From the NCBI GenBank assembly GCA_038496675.1, contig CM076668.1, positions 5,137,443 through 5,201,442 of the forward strand: a stretch of DNA of 64,000 nt, given 5' to 3'. Position numbers and translations under genes: made by a program. How positions within the stretch are numbered: position 1 is the first letter of the stretch; each line of letters opens with the position of its first letter. Under the pieces are notes generated by a model, which was not told the origin of the DNA, made no database searches, and saw only the letters and a list, made by a program, of their open reading frames with translations. The stretch comes from Rachycentron canadum. Taxonomy: Eukaryota; Chordata; Actinopteri; Carangiformes; Rachycentridae. This document shows positions 10,679 to 21,150 of this stretch, one piece after another.

Positions 10679-10905
10679 TCTGTTTTCCTAATCACATCCC
10701 CATGGGGTTTCAGCTGCGGAGGTGAGGGCGAAGTAAACAATTTTGTTTATCGTGTTTTTGTTTTTTTTGTTGTGTTGTTCTCTCATTTCGTGGCCTCTTT
10801 TGTTTCAAGCTTTTCATTTTTCTGGGGTGATTAATGCAGATCCCCTCTCCATTACTCCCCGCTCTCTCGCCCCTCTCTCCTCTGTTTTGGGAAGATTCCT
10901 CCTGA

Positions 10906-10931
10906 TAATTAATTCACAGCAGAATTAATTA
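10906..10931. promoter_or_regulatory. Perfect palindrome of TAATTAATTC arms
   Basis: Seen: TAATTAATTC (10906-10915), a 6-nt spacer ACAGCA, and the exact reverse complement GAATTAATTA (10922-10931). Known: TAATTA is the core bound by many homeodomain proteins, and paired arms can bind dimers. Inferred: a possible regulatory element. AT-rich palindromes also occur by chance, and no conservation data are available. Confidence 0.35.
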
Positions 10932-10960
10932 GAGTAGGAGGGGGGAGGGGTGGCATCTCA

Positions 10961-10979
10961 AGAGAGAGAGAGAGAGAGT
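10961..10979. repeat. (AG)n microsatellite
   Basis: About nine AG units immediately downstream of a G/A-rich stretch. Confidence 0.85.
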
Positions 10980-12502
10980 GCAAACATATTTAGAGAGACG
11001 GGTGGGCAATGAAGAAAAGTGATGATGAGAGAGGTAGAAAAATAAAAAGAGAAAGAGGGGTAAGAACATTTTGCACTGTTCCCTCTTCTCGCTCGAGGCT
11101 GCGTACCGGCCCCCTCCTCCTCTCCTCCTCCTCCTCCCCATGACTGTGTCCAACAGGGCTGACAGAAATTAAGAGTCCAAATTAGGTTTGCCTTGAGCCC
11201 GGTGGCGCTCCGCTGAGTCCCCGCCGCGGAGTGAGACAGGGGCGATGGGGACGAGGATAAGAGATTTGGGGTAGATTTTGATAGAGTGATAGAGCCGCTG
11301 ACTAATGGAAAAAGATGCATGGACGTATGGGTGATGTCTGAAAGATGAGAGGAGGACTGAATGAATGTAGGGAAAGGCCGGAGAATTGTTTGGGGGAAGC
11401 GTGAAGGATGGGGGCGAGGGGGTGGTGGTGGGGGGGGGATTAGGGAAGAGTTGTTCCCCCTGTTTTGCTTAAATTTAATTGGTCTCCCCAGTTGCTGCGT
11501 CATCCCGACCTCCAGGAGCAAAGTGAAAAGAGCTCTAACATCCAAGTGTTGTACTGCGACCAACACGGAGACAGAAGTATTCCTATGTCTTGATTCTTTA
11601 AGAACGATTCATTTCTAAACTCAATCAAGCACTTTTCCATTTTGCTTCCACGTCGGGTGCCAACACGCTCGACTGTGGATGACTTGATTGAGGCCGTAAC
11701 GAATCTTTGGAGCTGGCATGGCGCGCCTCTTAGCTAACTGGATAACTGTATTAAGGAATTTCAGGGTGCTTATTCATTCGCAGGTACACTCGCCATCCCA
11801 TTTTCACCAACTGGCCTGTGCCTCTCTTCCTGCCCCCCCACCCCACCCCTCTCCACCCTCTTACCCCTTTGACACAATCTCACCTCTGTTTCCTACCCCT
11901 CTCCTCTATGGTTCTTTACTCCACCCTCACTGCCTTAACCTTCATAAATCTTTTTCCCCTTCTAACTCTGCTTCACCCTGTTTCTGCCATTGTGTTCATT
12001 ATTCAAGCCGATACAAACAAAGTAGACGGCAAATTTGCTACATTTCCACTTTGACTCCATCCTCACGAGTAAAAGGTTTCTTTTCCTGCTTTAACTCTCT
12101 CATCAGCTGTTGGAAAGGTCTGAGAATTAGTTGATTGAGAGAAATGTTGTTGGTAAAAACCCTTTACTTAACACAAACTCTAAAAATGATCCATTGAAAG
12201 TAGTTTTTTTTTTAAAATGTTACTTAAAGGTCACTATAAACATTTCTGCTGCCCATACAACCTGTAAAATGGCCCCTTCATCAAGAGATTTTATCGATGG
12301 GGGAGAGAACTGAAGTTAACATGTATCTTACGCAGGATTACAGTCTCTTTAGTAGCAAACTACAGCAAGAGGGAACAAAAAAAAAACAAGACTGTCAACA
12401 GTAGGAAGAGCATCATTTTCTTCATCCTCATTGAAGTGAACCAATTCAAATTGTGGATTTTGTCACTTACGTTGCATTAATGAACAGATTTTACAGATTA
12501 CC
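10980..12502. other. Unique-looking GC-mixed stretch, no gene
   Basis: A minus-strand open frame of about 200 codons (10958-11566) owes its length to G/A-rich sequence read as Pro/Ser and has no domain. Around 11165-11245 and 11455-11530 the sequence is non-repetitive with TAATT-type motifs and balanced composition, the look of conserved non-coding DNA, but I cannot test conservation. C-rich sequence occurs near 11829-11860. Confidence 0.4.
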
Positions 12503-12650
12503 ACACAGTCAGGATAGAGCGCAGAGCAGGTCAGATCCACCCCTCACTCTGCCTCAGCTCCACCCTCTCCTTCAAATACGGTTTCTTCCAGTTTCAAAAA
12601 TTACAAGATGGCGACGGCCAAATCACAAACTGGACAGCTCACAAACACAG
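12503..12650 (+). mobile_element. Dispersed short element, copy B (right part only)
   Basis: Carries 'CAGGATAGAGCGCAGAGCAG', 'GTCAGATCCACCCCTCACTC', 'CAGCTCCACC', 'GTTTCTTCCAGTTTCAAAAA' and 'AAGATGGCGACGGCCAAA', matching the right half of copies at 3128, 45127 and 57705. The left half is absent. Confidence 0.75.
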
Positions 12651-12864
12651 ATCTTAAACAAAGATGAGTGAAATCTTCAACTTTGGAAAAGAAAGGTTGG
12701 ATTTAATTTGAGTGTTGAACTCAAAGACTTTGTCAAGTCTGCATAGGTGTGGTTTGATCAAATTTGTTTGACAGTGGCCTGGCAGTAAACAAGCATCCCG
12801 GCATCATCGCACTTCATGTAAATGATACTGAATTAATGTCTGCGTAGCGTTTTACTGCTGTAGT

Positions 12865-13096
12865 TGGTTGAAGTGAGGCTAATTTTAAATTTAGTATACA
12901 CACTGCATCATATTTTACAAACTCATAATACATCTGGTGTTTATATTTATTATACTAACATGTATAGCAACTAAGTATGTAGTAATGCAGTGGAGTTAAA
13001 AGTACAGTATCTCTGAAAGGTGCAGTTTAAGAATAATTGCTTTGGTAAAACTTCAAGTGCTTAAGTTAATGCCCTTACTGTACATTCCTCCACTGT
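12865..13096. mobile_element. 'TACTCAAGTA'-type dispersed repeat, one end present
   Basis: Sequence such as GAGGCTAATTTTAAATTTAG, GCATCATATTTTACAAACTC and TGCAGTGGAGTTAAAAGTAC, ending in GTACATTCCTCCACTG at 13081-13096. The reverse complement of that end, CAGTGGAGGAATGTAC, resembles the CAGTGGTGGAAAGTA-type terminus of an abundant teleost non-autonomous element, probably hAT-like. I recognise this from general knowledge of the family. The left end is not clear. Confidence 0.6.
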
Positions 13097-13343
13097 TCTA
13101 CAGAGGCATCTATACATTAGGCAGCATGTCTGGGAAAATCACACTACCTGCTCCTTTTGATATGCTCCAGATGTGCCCAGTCTCTCACTCTAAGACGCAA
13201 CAGCTGGCCTGGCCTTTGTCAGTAGTTTTCAGATTCATTTTCCCATTCGGGACGTGATGGAAGGGAGAGGGGCATCCTGGTTGGCGCCAGTAAATCACCT
13301 CTCACGGCCGCTTCTCGGTTAATTCTCCCCTAATCCTCCTTGC
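13097..13343. other. Unique sequence with an acceptor-like site, no exon supported
   Basis: A pyrimidine tract ending in TTCTACAG at 13103 is followed by an open frame to 13257, but there is no good donor before the stop. No domain is recognised. Confidence 0.4.
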
Positions 13344-13375
13344 CTTCTTCTTCTTCTTCTTCTTCTTCTTCTTCT
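13344..13375. repeat. (CTT)n microsatellite
   Basis: About ten CTT units on the + strand. Confidence 0.9.
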
Positions 13376-13553
13376 CTACGTCAGCTTCCTTCCTCGTTTT
13401 ACAGGAAGGGTAACTGTGGTAACAACCGATGAGGGACAAAGGGAGCGAGTAATGAAGAACAAGCCTGTGGTGTGTCGAAGCTTAACTTATTAAAATAGGA
13501 TACAAATTCCACATCCAGCCAGCACCCCCACCCCCTCCACCCCATCTCACCCG

Positions 13554-13574
13554 TTTTTTTTTTTTTTTTTTTTT
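13554..13574. repeat. T21 homopolymer
   Basis: Uninterrupted run of about 21 T. It may be the inverted poly(A) tail of a retroposon, but no body is recognised to its left on the minus strand. Confidence 0.8.
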
Positions 13575-13809
13575 CCTTCACAGCCATGAGAAACTCGGTC
13601 TTAATGGAACTACAGCATGTTCTCTGCTCACTGTCCACTGTCTGGTAACGTCTGACGGAGAGATCTGCCTCGTTAGTTTATATTAGATTCGAAAGAGGTT
13701 TGCTAGAGCAATTACACCGTGACCAATGGTGGGAATAAGGGCCTGTTTTTGTGCACTGATGTCTCCTTAGTGTTTAGGGAGGAAACATTTGGAAAATATT
13801 TAGATGATG

Positions 13810-13848
<39 letters not shown>

Positions 13849-13850
13849 TC
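13810..13850. repeat. (CTTT)n microsatellite
   Basis: Ten tetranucleotide units. It reads as Leu/Ser/Phe in the open frame that crosses it. Confidence 0.9.
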
Positions 13851-14274
13851 CACCTTCTGTGTTTGATCTTCTTCAGCACAAGTGGGTTTGATCTGCGCCT
13901 ACAGTTTTTATATGTTCTCTCAAATCCCCAGAGTTTCCCGTCTCTTTACTTTACCTCGTGTTCCCATCACAGCCGTGTAAACATGCCGCTAATCAGTATA
14001 TGTGTTTGCATGGCCTGTGTGTGAGTGTGTGTTTGCGAGTGTGTGTGTTCAGATAGCGCGGGTGTAAAGCGATAACACTAAGTGAATGATTCCCTCCAGT
14101 AAACAGAGGGGGGAGCAGGAGACGGAGCAGAGGGCAGGCCAGCTGCCATGGGAATCTGGATAATCCATTCTGCTCACTTTATTAACATCATTATGGAGGA
14201 AACGGAGGGAGGGGAGAGGGGTGCAGTGGAGGAATGAAAGGTAGGAGGAACGGCAAGGCAGCGAAATGAATTGT
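13851..14274. other. Unique sequence, no gene seen
   Basis: GT-rich around 14015-14050. A non-repetitive stretch at about 14130-14200 containing TAATCC and ATTATGGA has a regulatory look, but nothing firmer can be said. Confidence 0.4.
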
Positions 14275-14377
14275 GGGCCGAGGGCAAGAGAGAGAGAGAG
14301 AGCAGAGGTTTGATTTCGTTCAGAGAGCGAAAACAAATCGATGAGGGGTTAGAGAGGAGGCTGATCTAAGCCTCGGT
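14275..14377 (+). repeat. Local duplication, copy 1
   Basis: Shares 'GGCCGAGGGCA', 'GAGAGCGAAAACAAAT', 'GAGAGGAGGCTGATCT' and 'AAGCC/CAGCG' with the sequence at 14853-14917 in the same orientation. This copy is expanded by an internal AG run (about 14287-14302). Confidence 0.65.
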
Positions 14378-14392
14378 GTAATATTGATCCTC

Positions 14393-14394
<2 letters not shown>

Positions 14395-14451
<57 letters not shown>

Positions 14452-14452
14452 A
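14395..14452. repeat. Long (CA)n microsatellite
   Basis: About 25 perfect CA units (14395-14444), then an AACACACA interruption. One of the two longest CA runs in the window. Confidence 0.95.
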
Positions 14453-14852
14453 ATGAAAACTGCGGGTACAGAAAAGTGCACCGGCAAAACAGTTTGCACT
14501 CACCACACCAGTACGTCCCAGCCCGATTACGTCCCCTGGAAACCCTCCTTCTCTGCGGGTGACATGTGAAGTCAACCCAAAAAACCAAAGCAAACCACAA
14601 ATTTCACCATATGTTTATTATTGTTACCATGGTGACGCTCCTAAAAGTCATGTGCAAGACGACGGACAAACCACCTGTACAGTCGTTTAGGTTGGAGGAT
14701 TTGTTGGTCAGGTGTGACATGAGGGCTGAATCTGAAACAGGATTCATTTTTATTTTATAGGTCAATGTTGTTCAATGTGTCGACAGCATCACAACAACAG
14801 ATGGCGCATGATCAGCTGTTATATTCCTGCCATTCCTACCAAAAACGCCAGA
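14453..14852. other. Unique sequence between duplication copies
   Basis: Short plus-strand open frames (14384-14760) without domain similarity. No repeat recognised. Confidence 0.45.
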
Positions 14853-14917
14853 CGGCTGAGGGCAGAGAGCAAAAACAAATGGACGGCGAGAGGTCAGAGA
14901 GGAGGCTGATCTCAGCG
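14853..14917 (+). repeat. Local duplication, copy 2
   Basis: Compact partner of 14275-14377, starting GGCTGAGGGCAGAGAGC and ending GGAGGCTGATCTCAGCGG. The copies lie about 0.55 kb apart on the same strand with the CA microsatellite between them. Confidence 0.65.
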
Positions 14918-15923
14918 GTTTAAAGACATAACACACGATGCGATATCATGGGTTCATTATACCACAATCACTGGATGCGTGGTGGGTGCATCGCGGCTGC
15001 TGTTGCTGATCTGGCTGCGTATCACTTACCGCAGCTCTGTCTGGACACATGGAGTTTGTCGGATTCTTGAACATTGGATTTGTCTTCATTTTAGATTATT
15101 TTGGACAGAAAATGTCTCAGATTCAGTCTCTGCCTGGACACAGACAACTCATGCGTCTTCAGTGTGAAGCCGGCAGCGTGGCAGCTCTAAACCACACATT
15201 GTGTCACAGAACAGGGGAAGACAACTGAGTCTTTCCTCGACTTCTTTACCAAGCCCCTCTGCGGTTACAGCGCACGCCACTTCACCGCGACATCCGTGGG
15301 TCGATTCTAGACTCTCTAGAGTTCTCTTCTATCCTGTTTCTCATACACAAAGCAAAAAAGTGCATACAAAGTGAGATTTTAGGGTGTGTGCATGTGAGTG
15401 TTAAGAATAATAACTATATTGATAATAATAATAATCATAGAGATATTAATATGATATTCAAATTCAAGTTCTTTATTTGTCCCACAGTAGGGTAAGTAGG
15501 GTAATTTAATGATCTGATAATAGTGCCTAATATTAATATTGTTACAGTAATGATGAAAATAACAGAATGTCATATATTTGAATGCACACATATATACACA
15601 GATGGTATATTAATAATACTACTAGTAATATTAATAATGTAATAGCAATAATCATAATAATAAACTGATAATAATGTCATTCATTAATTGGAATTATTCT
15701 ATTTCTATATTGGGAGGTAGCCCCAGTCTCACTACCCAGGGTAATAATCGGGGGCCCATGGAGTAGACACCAAGGGTCCACCTTTTACCCGTTATTCCCC
15801 TCTTCTGTTTTCCAATCGAGGGTTTGAGTTGGCCATTTCTGTTTTGGGCAACGTCATAGGAAGTTTTTTGTGTGTGTGCATTTCCTTGTTTGTGTCTTGC
15901 TGCTGCCAACTGTCTAAAAAAGG
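14918..15923. other. Unique then AT-rich non-coding stretch
   Basis: From about 15405 to 15690 the sequence is AT-rich with many AAT/ATT trinucleotides. 'CAAGTTCTTTATTTGTCCCA' near 15464 resembles the tail of a common fish retroposon but is too short to class. No gene is seen. Confidence 0.45.
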
Positions 15924-15951
15924 TAAAAAAACAAAACAAAACAAAACAAAA
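15924..15951. repeat. (AAAAC)n pentanucleotide tract
   Basis: Four to five AAAAC units after an A run. Confidence 0.8.
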
Positions 15952-17311
15952 ACCAAAACCAAATCATCTTGACAACAAAGAAAAAGTGTTAGTCTGATAT
16001 TAACACTGTGACAATCACATCCCCCTTAATCATTCAGGAGGAGACCACCTCATGCCAACATACAGGTCTCCAGCAGCAACAAGTGCAGGCTTGTGTGGCA
16101 GAAACGTCATTTATCATTGTGTTGCAGTGGCCCATCAAAGGCTCGCAAGCGTAGTTTTAACAGTTTACCTTGTGAATAAACCGATTGTTTCTATGATAAC
16201 TTCCCACAGCTGTAACGTCTGTGTCTCGTCGTATAACCAATATAAATATGTTAATGACCTTTATTAGAGTCTCCTGATGAGGAATGATAGCAGCCTCCAG
16301 TTCAGAGAAGTTGCTCAGTCCTCTGCTAAAGATTTGTTTAAAAACCACCTCGGAGCTGTTCGGTGGTCGTCTTAGGTTGAACTGGCAGCTCCTGAGTGTG
16401 AATGTAACAGCCTGAACGTGAAGCCAAGTGTTTCTGAAAGTGATCCTGGGCAGCAAAGACTCAGAAAAGAGGAAAGATTGGACACAGAAGAAAAGGGACT
16501 GATGTTTGCAGCATTAGCCTTTATTCTTTCTTTTTTTTTTTCTGAGTAAATCAATGGCAAGAAGTTAATTTGTTTGCAGCCCAATGCGGCTGTAAAGCCA
16601 GGACCATAGATTATAGTTTTGGAATACAGTCTTTCATTATGTTATCAATTTTGTCCTCTAACTACTTGAGGGCTTTTTTCCCCTTTTGTCACTGGCACAC
16701 AGGCAGGAGTTTGAAGTCTCCGGTCTCTTTGCTTGCATCCAAAAGAAAGCTCATTTTACAATGTTTGTCTTGAGCTGATTTAATTAATCTGCTTATGCTC
16801 TGTTTATTGTCAATTATGTCAAACTTAGTGCCTTTTCTGGAAAATGCGGCTCAGGAAAAGTGAGCAGACTTAGCGTGTTGAGAAGAGTAAAGGGGGACAG
16901 CCAGAGAAATTTCCAAATAAAAGCGGGCCATGCACAAGTATTGCAGAAGAATTAGGAGTGTCACACAAACAACTTTCTCATTGTGGAAAAAGTAATGAGC
17001 TCAATTCTGATTCCTCGCACATCAAGGGCCACTTCTGTTTGGGTCGTGCGGGTTTTGAGGTTCGCGTCAGTTGCGATGGCTTTTACGAGAGCGATGACAT
17101 GGCACGGTGGAGCACACACACACTTTACACTCATACTGAAAAAACGGCACACCTATTACACACCCTTACACACACCTCCAGCCAGACTGTTGGACAAGCC
17201 TCATTTAGCCTGGTGTGTAACTGTCTCTGTGTAACGAATGGCTTGTGTTCTACAGTCGTGAGTCCAGCCAGACCAACATCATTACAAGCCCTTCTATACA
17301 CTGACCAGACA
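15952..17311. other. Non-coding stretch, no identifiable feature
   Basis: Short open frames on both strands only. A plus-strand open frame of 215 codons (16958-17605) runs into CA and C/T homopolymers and carries no domain. Rejected as a gene. Confidence 0.5.
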
Positions 17312-17336
17312 GACACACACACACACACACACACAC
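17312..17336. repeat. (CA)n microsatellite
   Basis: About 12 CA units. Confidence 0.9.
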
Positions 17337-17476
17337 TTCAACACTACCCAGATATCCTGCCTCCAGCTCCATCTATCACCTCCACGTCCTCTCTCCCACT
17401 TCACATCGGGGGCCACCTTGTTCCCTCTAGCCCCCCGACCTGTGCACTGTGTTGGGCCACACCAGTGCCGCCGCCG

Positions 17477-17506
17477 CCCCCCCCCCCCCTTTTTTTTTTT
17501 TTTTTT
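17477..17506. repeat. C13-T17 double homopolymer
   Basis: A run of 13 C directly joined to a run of 17 T, preceded by CCG units. A 30-nt pure pyrimidine strand. Confidence 0.9.
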
Positions 17507-18081
17507 GCTTTGGAACTCCCCTGTTTAAGATGCACCATCATGCCCCGAGCCGACCGCCACCACTTTCTCATTCTGTCCACAGCTACCGGCAGCGGGAAAC
17601 TATGACAAATGGCCTGGTTTTTATTGCTGTTTTTTCTTCCTATTTCTCAGTTTGTTCTTTGTGTTGAGAAAAAAAAAAATGAAATAAAAAAAAAAAAAGG
17701 GCTGAAAAGATTAAAACTTTCCATTTTTGGTGATGACTCAACACAGTGCAGTGTTTTGTGGTTTGACCTTTTATGAGGTGTGCGTGTGTATAAATGTGTA
17801 CGGTTTGGGTGTTTCTGGTTAATGTGTCTAAGTGGGAATACAAAGACTGTGTGTGTGTGTAAAGCTTTGATACACACGTCTATGAGTGCGTGCAGAGGAT
17901 GAACAGAAGGATGAGAGACTCAGCAGAGCTTTGATTGTGTTTGTCTCCTGGTTACTGCGGCAAGTCGCAGTTCACTCTGTTCTTTTTTGCGCAGAAGACA
18001 AAACGCGGCGGCCAAATGGCAGTTGGAGTGAAACCGCTTGACCGCAGCGTTCACAGATCCCGGAGGCTGACATCAGCAGAG
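17507..18081. other. Non-coding stretch with A-runs
   Basis: Contains an acceptor-like site (pyrimidine tract ending TCCACAG at about 17581) without a matching donor, and A-rich sequence at 17670-17698. No gene seen. Confidence 0.45.
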
Positions 18082-18165
18082 GGTGGCACAGTGGCACAGT
18101 GTCGCCTCACAGCAAGAAGGACCAGGGTGTTGTTCCCTGGATGTAGCAATTTGTGTTGAGTTTGT
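18082..18165 (-). mobile_element. Short L2/CR1-type LINE tail fragment
   Basis: 'GGGTGGCACAGTGGCACAGT' and 'GTCGCCTCACAGCAAGAAGG' are the reverse complement of the terminal block (CCTTCTTGCTGTGAGGCGAC...CCACC) in the copies at 36441 and 39804. Only the terminal 80 or so bases remain. Confidence 0.7.
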
Positions 18166-18554
18166 TCGCCACATGTTTCTCAGCAAATGGAGACTAATTT
18201 TGCGCGAATGTGTCAGATTGGAAATTTGACATGGGTTGTCAAATGCATGCTGGGATAGATCTGAGTGGGAGGAGCAGACACATGAAACAAATTGATTCCA
18301 GATCCTGTTAAAGGCATCGTGGGCTCTGTTGACTTTGTGTTATATGTTCATGTTCTCATATACAGGTTATGAAGAACCTAGACCCAGAAATTAAGCTTTA
18401 CCCGAAAAATGCAAAGATAATACTCAGTTCCTTTTGTTTTCTTTTTTTAACCTCAGCACTTAGATTTTTTATTATTATTATTCTTCAACTCTTGCAGTGG
18501 CAGCTTCTTAAAATGTTACTTTTTAAAACGTTATTTTATTTATATTATAACAGT

Positions 18555-18665
18555 GAGAGAGACAGGAAGTTGGGGCGAGAGCGAGAAGGGATGACATGCA
18601 GCAAAGGGCCATGAGTCGGACTCGAACTGGCGCTCCACTGGGTGAGCCAACGGGACACACCGCAG
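18555..18665 (-). mobile_element. tRNA-derived SINE fragment
   Basis: On the minus strand, TGGCTCACCCAGTGG (18635-18649) fits a pol III A box and AGTTCGAGTCC (18618-18628) fits a B box. They are followed by 'CCCTTTGCTGCATGTCATCC' and a C/T-rich tail, a body I recognise from common percomorph SINEs. The A-to-B spacing is only a few bases, far shorter than in a tRNA, so the inter-box part has been deleted and the copy is presumably dead. Confidence 0.65.
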
Positions 18666-20190
18666 TTTCTCACCTCTACCTGAAAATGCTACAATCTGGA
18701 AAAGCTCTTGCGTCACCATGACAACTACCAACTGCCAGCTGTTATTTGTTATGGTATTGTCTGCGGAAAAACTGGATAGAAAACAAAACACAAAATTTGA
18801 CATCCATTGGTTATTCCCTGAAAACATAACGTAGCTATAAACGTCAACTCTTTCATATTATTATATAAGATTAAATTAATTTCACTTTGGTCGTGGCATA
18901 AGATTATAATGCACCTGAGGTGTTCAGGTTCCCTGGTGTCTTGTACACAGTGATAGCATTCATTTCCTTGTTGTGGCACACGATGGACGGATTGTGATTA
19001 AGCTAGCGAGACAACCTGGCCCACATTTTATCCATCACCTGTCAGCTTCGCTTCCTCTAACCCTCAGCTGACAGGAGGAGAACGCACAGGTTCACAGTTC
19101 TTCACATGTCCTGTCCCAGTTACCAGGTCATCACATCCAACAGAGCCTCCTATTGTCTGTGTGAAAACAGAGTTGGTATTGATCACTACCTACCGGCCTG
19201 ACAAATATTGACCAGTGTGACTTCCCACCAGATCCACAGATTAGAAGCAGGCCACAGAGCATGTGTATCTGCAGAAGCATGATGAAAACAGCAGGAGTGC
19301 GTAAACAGCAGAGACCTTGAGTTTGGGTTTCACACCTCTGCATATCTTGGCTCTTCCCTGTTGATGTCATATGTTGCTGGGTTGCAGAGGTGTTGGTAAC
19401 ATTTAAAATACCCCCAATTGGACTTTAAAGTAACTACTTTTTTGTGCGTGAGTCTTTGGTTTGATGCTGCTGTTTCAAGACAGGAAGTCAGTGGGGACAA
19501 CTGGTGGACAGATGTGGAAAAGCAAAGAGAGTCACGATGTTAACAATAGAAGGTCACCAAAGGAAATAGTCCAGTTTCTCCAAGGATCATACCCTTCATG
19601 GACGACTGATGAACTGTCTAATTCATCCCTTCCCTTGTACACAGAAGCTCTCAGCCTACCATGGCCTGTAGAGCTGTGTCTTATGCTTGACAAAGCGCAT
19701 TTTGGATCATCCCCATTTTTTTCCCTCTCCTCTCCTCTCCGCCACATGCTTGATTTGGTTTGGTTTAGTTGTGCTTCTCCTGATTTTACACCAATCAACA
19801 CGCCGTTCATACATCCACCCACTGATTGTTGATTTCATACGTTTAGTTCATGTAATCTGTTTCCATTTATGTAAATAAATGTGATTTTGCTCTTGAAAAT
19901 ACAACTGTGTGCATTTCTCTTGGAAGCAATAAACATAAATCTCATGCTTGTGTCCAGATTTGTGCGGCGGTGTTTCACTTTCAGGAAGAAGTCCTTAACC
20001 CAGTATGGCTTGGTGCAGTAGAGTGGAGCTAAAAGGACAGCACTCTTAAAAACTAACTTGGGCCAACTATATTTTCTATAAGAAAGCATCCAGTGCTGTC
20101 TCCCTGACAGATGATGAGACAGTCCCAAACCTGACCTTAAGCTAGCGTAACCATACATTCACCGTAGTTTAAGAGTTCAGCTTTAGGACT
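18666..20190. other. Non-coding stretch, no confirmed gene
   Basis: A plus-strand open frame (19461-19832, 123 codons) has no domain. AT-rich sequence with AATAAA at 19875 and again near 19929 could be a 3' end signal, but no upstream exon supports it. Confidence 0.4.
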
Positions 20191-21150
20191 AGATGATACA
20201 ATCCCTTGGGTGAAACATGTACCTGTGACGTGAGTGGGGGTGATCCTGAAAGGGTTTCCAAATGGGAGCTGTGGTGTTGTGTGTGCAGCTGGGGAGGTTA
20301 AAAAACTTCATTGGGGTCGTCAGGTGGGCACACTCCTTCACCCATGTTTCAATGACAGGCCCACAACACCTCCAGAGGTCACATCGGCAACACCTGGCAT
20401 CCCATTCTTGCCCCCCTTCGCTTTTAACCTTCCTTTGCCAATGGTTTCATCTAGGGGCCCAGGCGTTATCTCTCCTGTTCATCCAGAGCGACTTGCCTTT
20501 TCAGCTGCACTTGAGAGGGCATCGATGGGTTGGGCTTGGCCTCGGATCTCCATGTCCTTAAGCAGCCTGGTTGCTGACTTTCCCACGAAGCTTCTGCAGC
20601 CGATTTCTACTGGGCAATCCTTGGTTTTCCAGCCAAGTTGTTCAGTGCCAGTTGCCAACTCAGCGTACTTAAGGCTTTTGCACTCGTAAGCCTTCTCCAC
20701 AGTATCCTCCCAGTAAGCTCTATGATGTAGGCGGTGTGGAGTGAGGAGGACCAAAGCACAAGGTCTGGTCTGAGGTTAGTGGTGAGCCTCTAACTTCAAG
20801 TCTCCAGTCAGCCAAACTCAGATATTGTACAGACCTTGGTTTTCTGTCCACCTTCACCAGTGAACTCTATGGCAGATGTAGGCTGGGATGATGGGGAATG
20901 TAGGGCATCGATAAAGGTCAGTCTGGTCTCCAGGGTAGCGGCAAGGCACCTCAGCAACTGGTTGTGCAGCCAGGTATAGCAGCCAACTAGGATGTGTTTC
21001 ACGTTTGCTAGAGATGAACAGAGGGGGGACATAGGGTCTTCTCTGTACCATTGCTTAAGATTATTGGGAGATGGCAGGAGATCATACATGATTCGTGGAA
21101 GGAAGCAGATTTCAGATGCTTCCATGCCCACAGCTCCCTCCAAGAGGGTT
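20191..21150 (-). mobile_element. Degenerate non-LTR retrotransposon C-terminal region
   Basis: Minus-strand frames carry blocks typical of the C-terminal part of a fish LINE polyprotein: at 21143-20808 'FLPRIMYDLLPSPNNLKQW' followed by a cysteine/histidine segment 'PLCSSLANVKHILVGCYTWLHNQLL', and after a frame break at 20754-20479 'AYWEDTVEKAYECKSLKYAE', 'GCRSFVGKSATRLLKD'. The zinc-binding segment keeps C, H and C, but the usual first Cys before 'PLC' is Ser. Downstream (to about 20191) the sequence is non-coding 3' region. It differs from the RT fragment at 7650-8335, so two LINE lineages are present. The plus-strand open frames here are shadows. Confidence 0.75.

Noticed and set aside
10265..10834. 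189-codon plus-strand open frame
   Set aside because: Contains a CA-repeat-encoded Thr/His run and a Lys-rich run from an A/GA tract. No domain.
10958..11566. 202-codon minus-strand open frame rich in Pro and Ser
   Set aside because: Proline and serine runs are the translation of G-rich and GA-rich simple sequence.
16958..17605. 215-codon plus-strand open frame, the longest in the window
   Set aside because: Its length comes from crossing a CA microsatellite and the C13-T17 tract. No domain, no conserved motif, composition dominated by low complexity.
18618..18649. A- and B-box-like motifs suggesting a tRNA gene
   Set aside because: The boxes are only a few bases apart and the cloverleaf cannot form. 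The downstream body identifies a SINE fragment.
20234..20689. 151-codon plus-strand open frame
   Set aside because: It is the antisense shadow of the LINE relic, whose recognisable protein blocks are on the minus strand.
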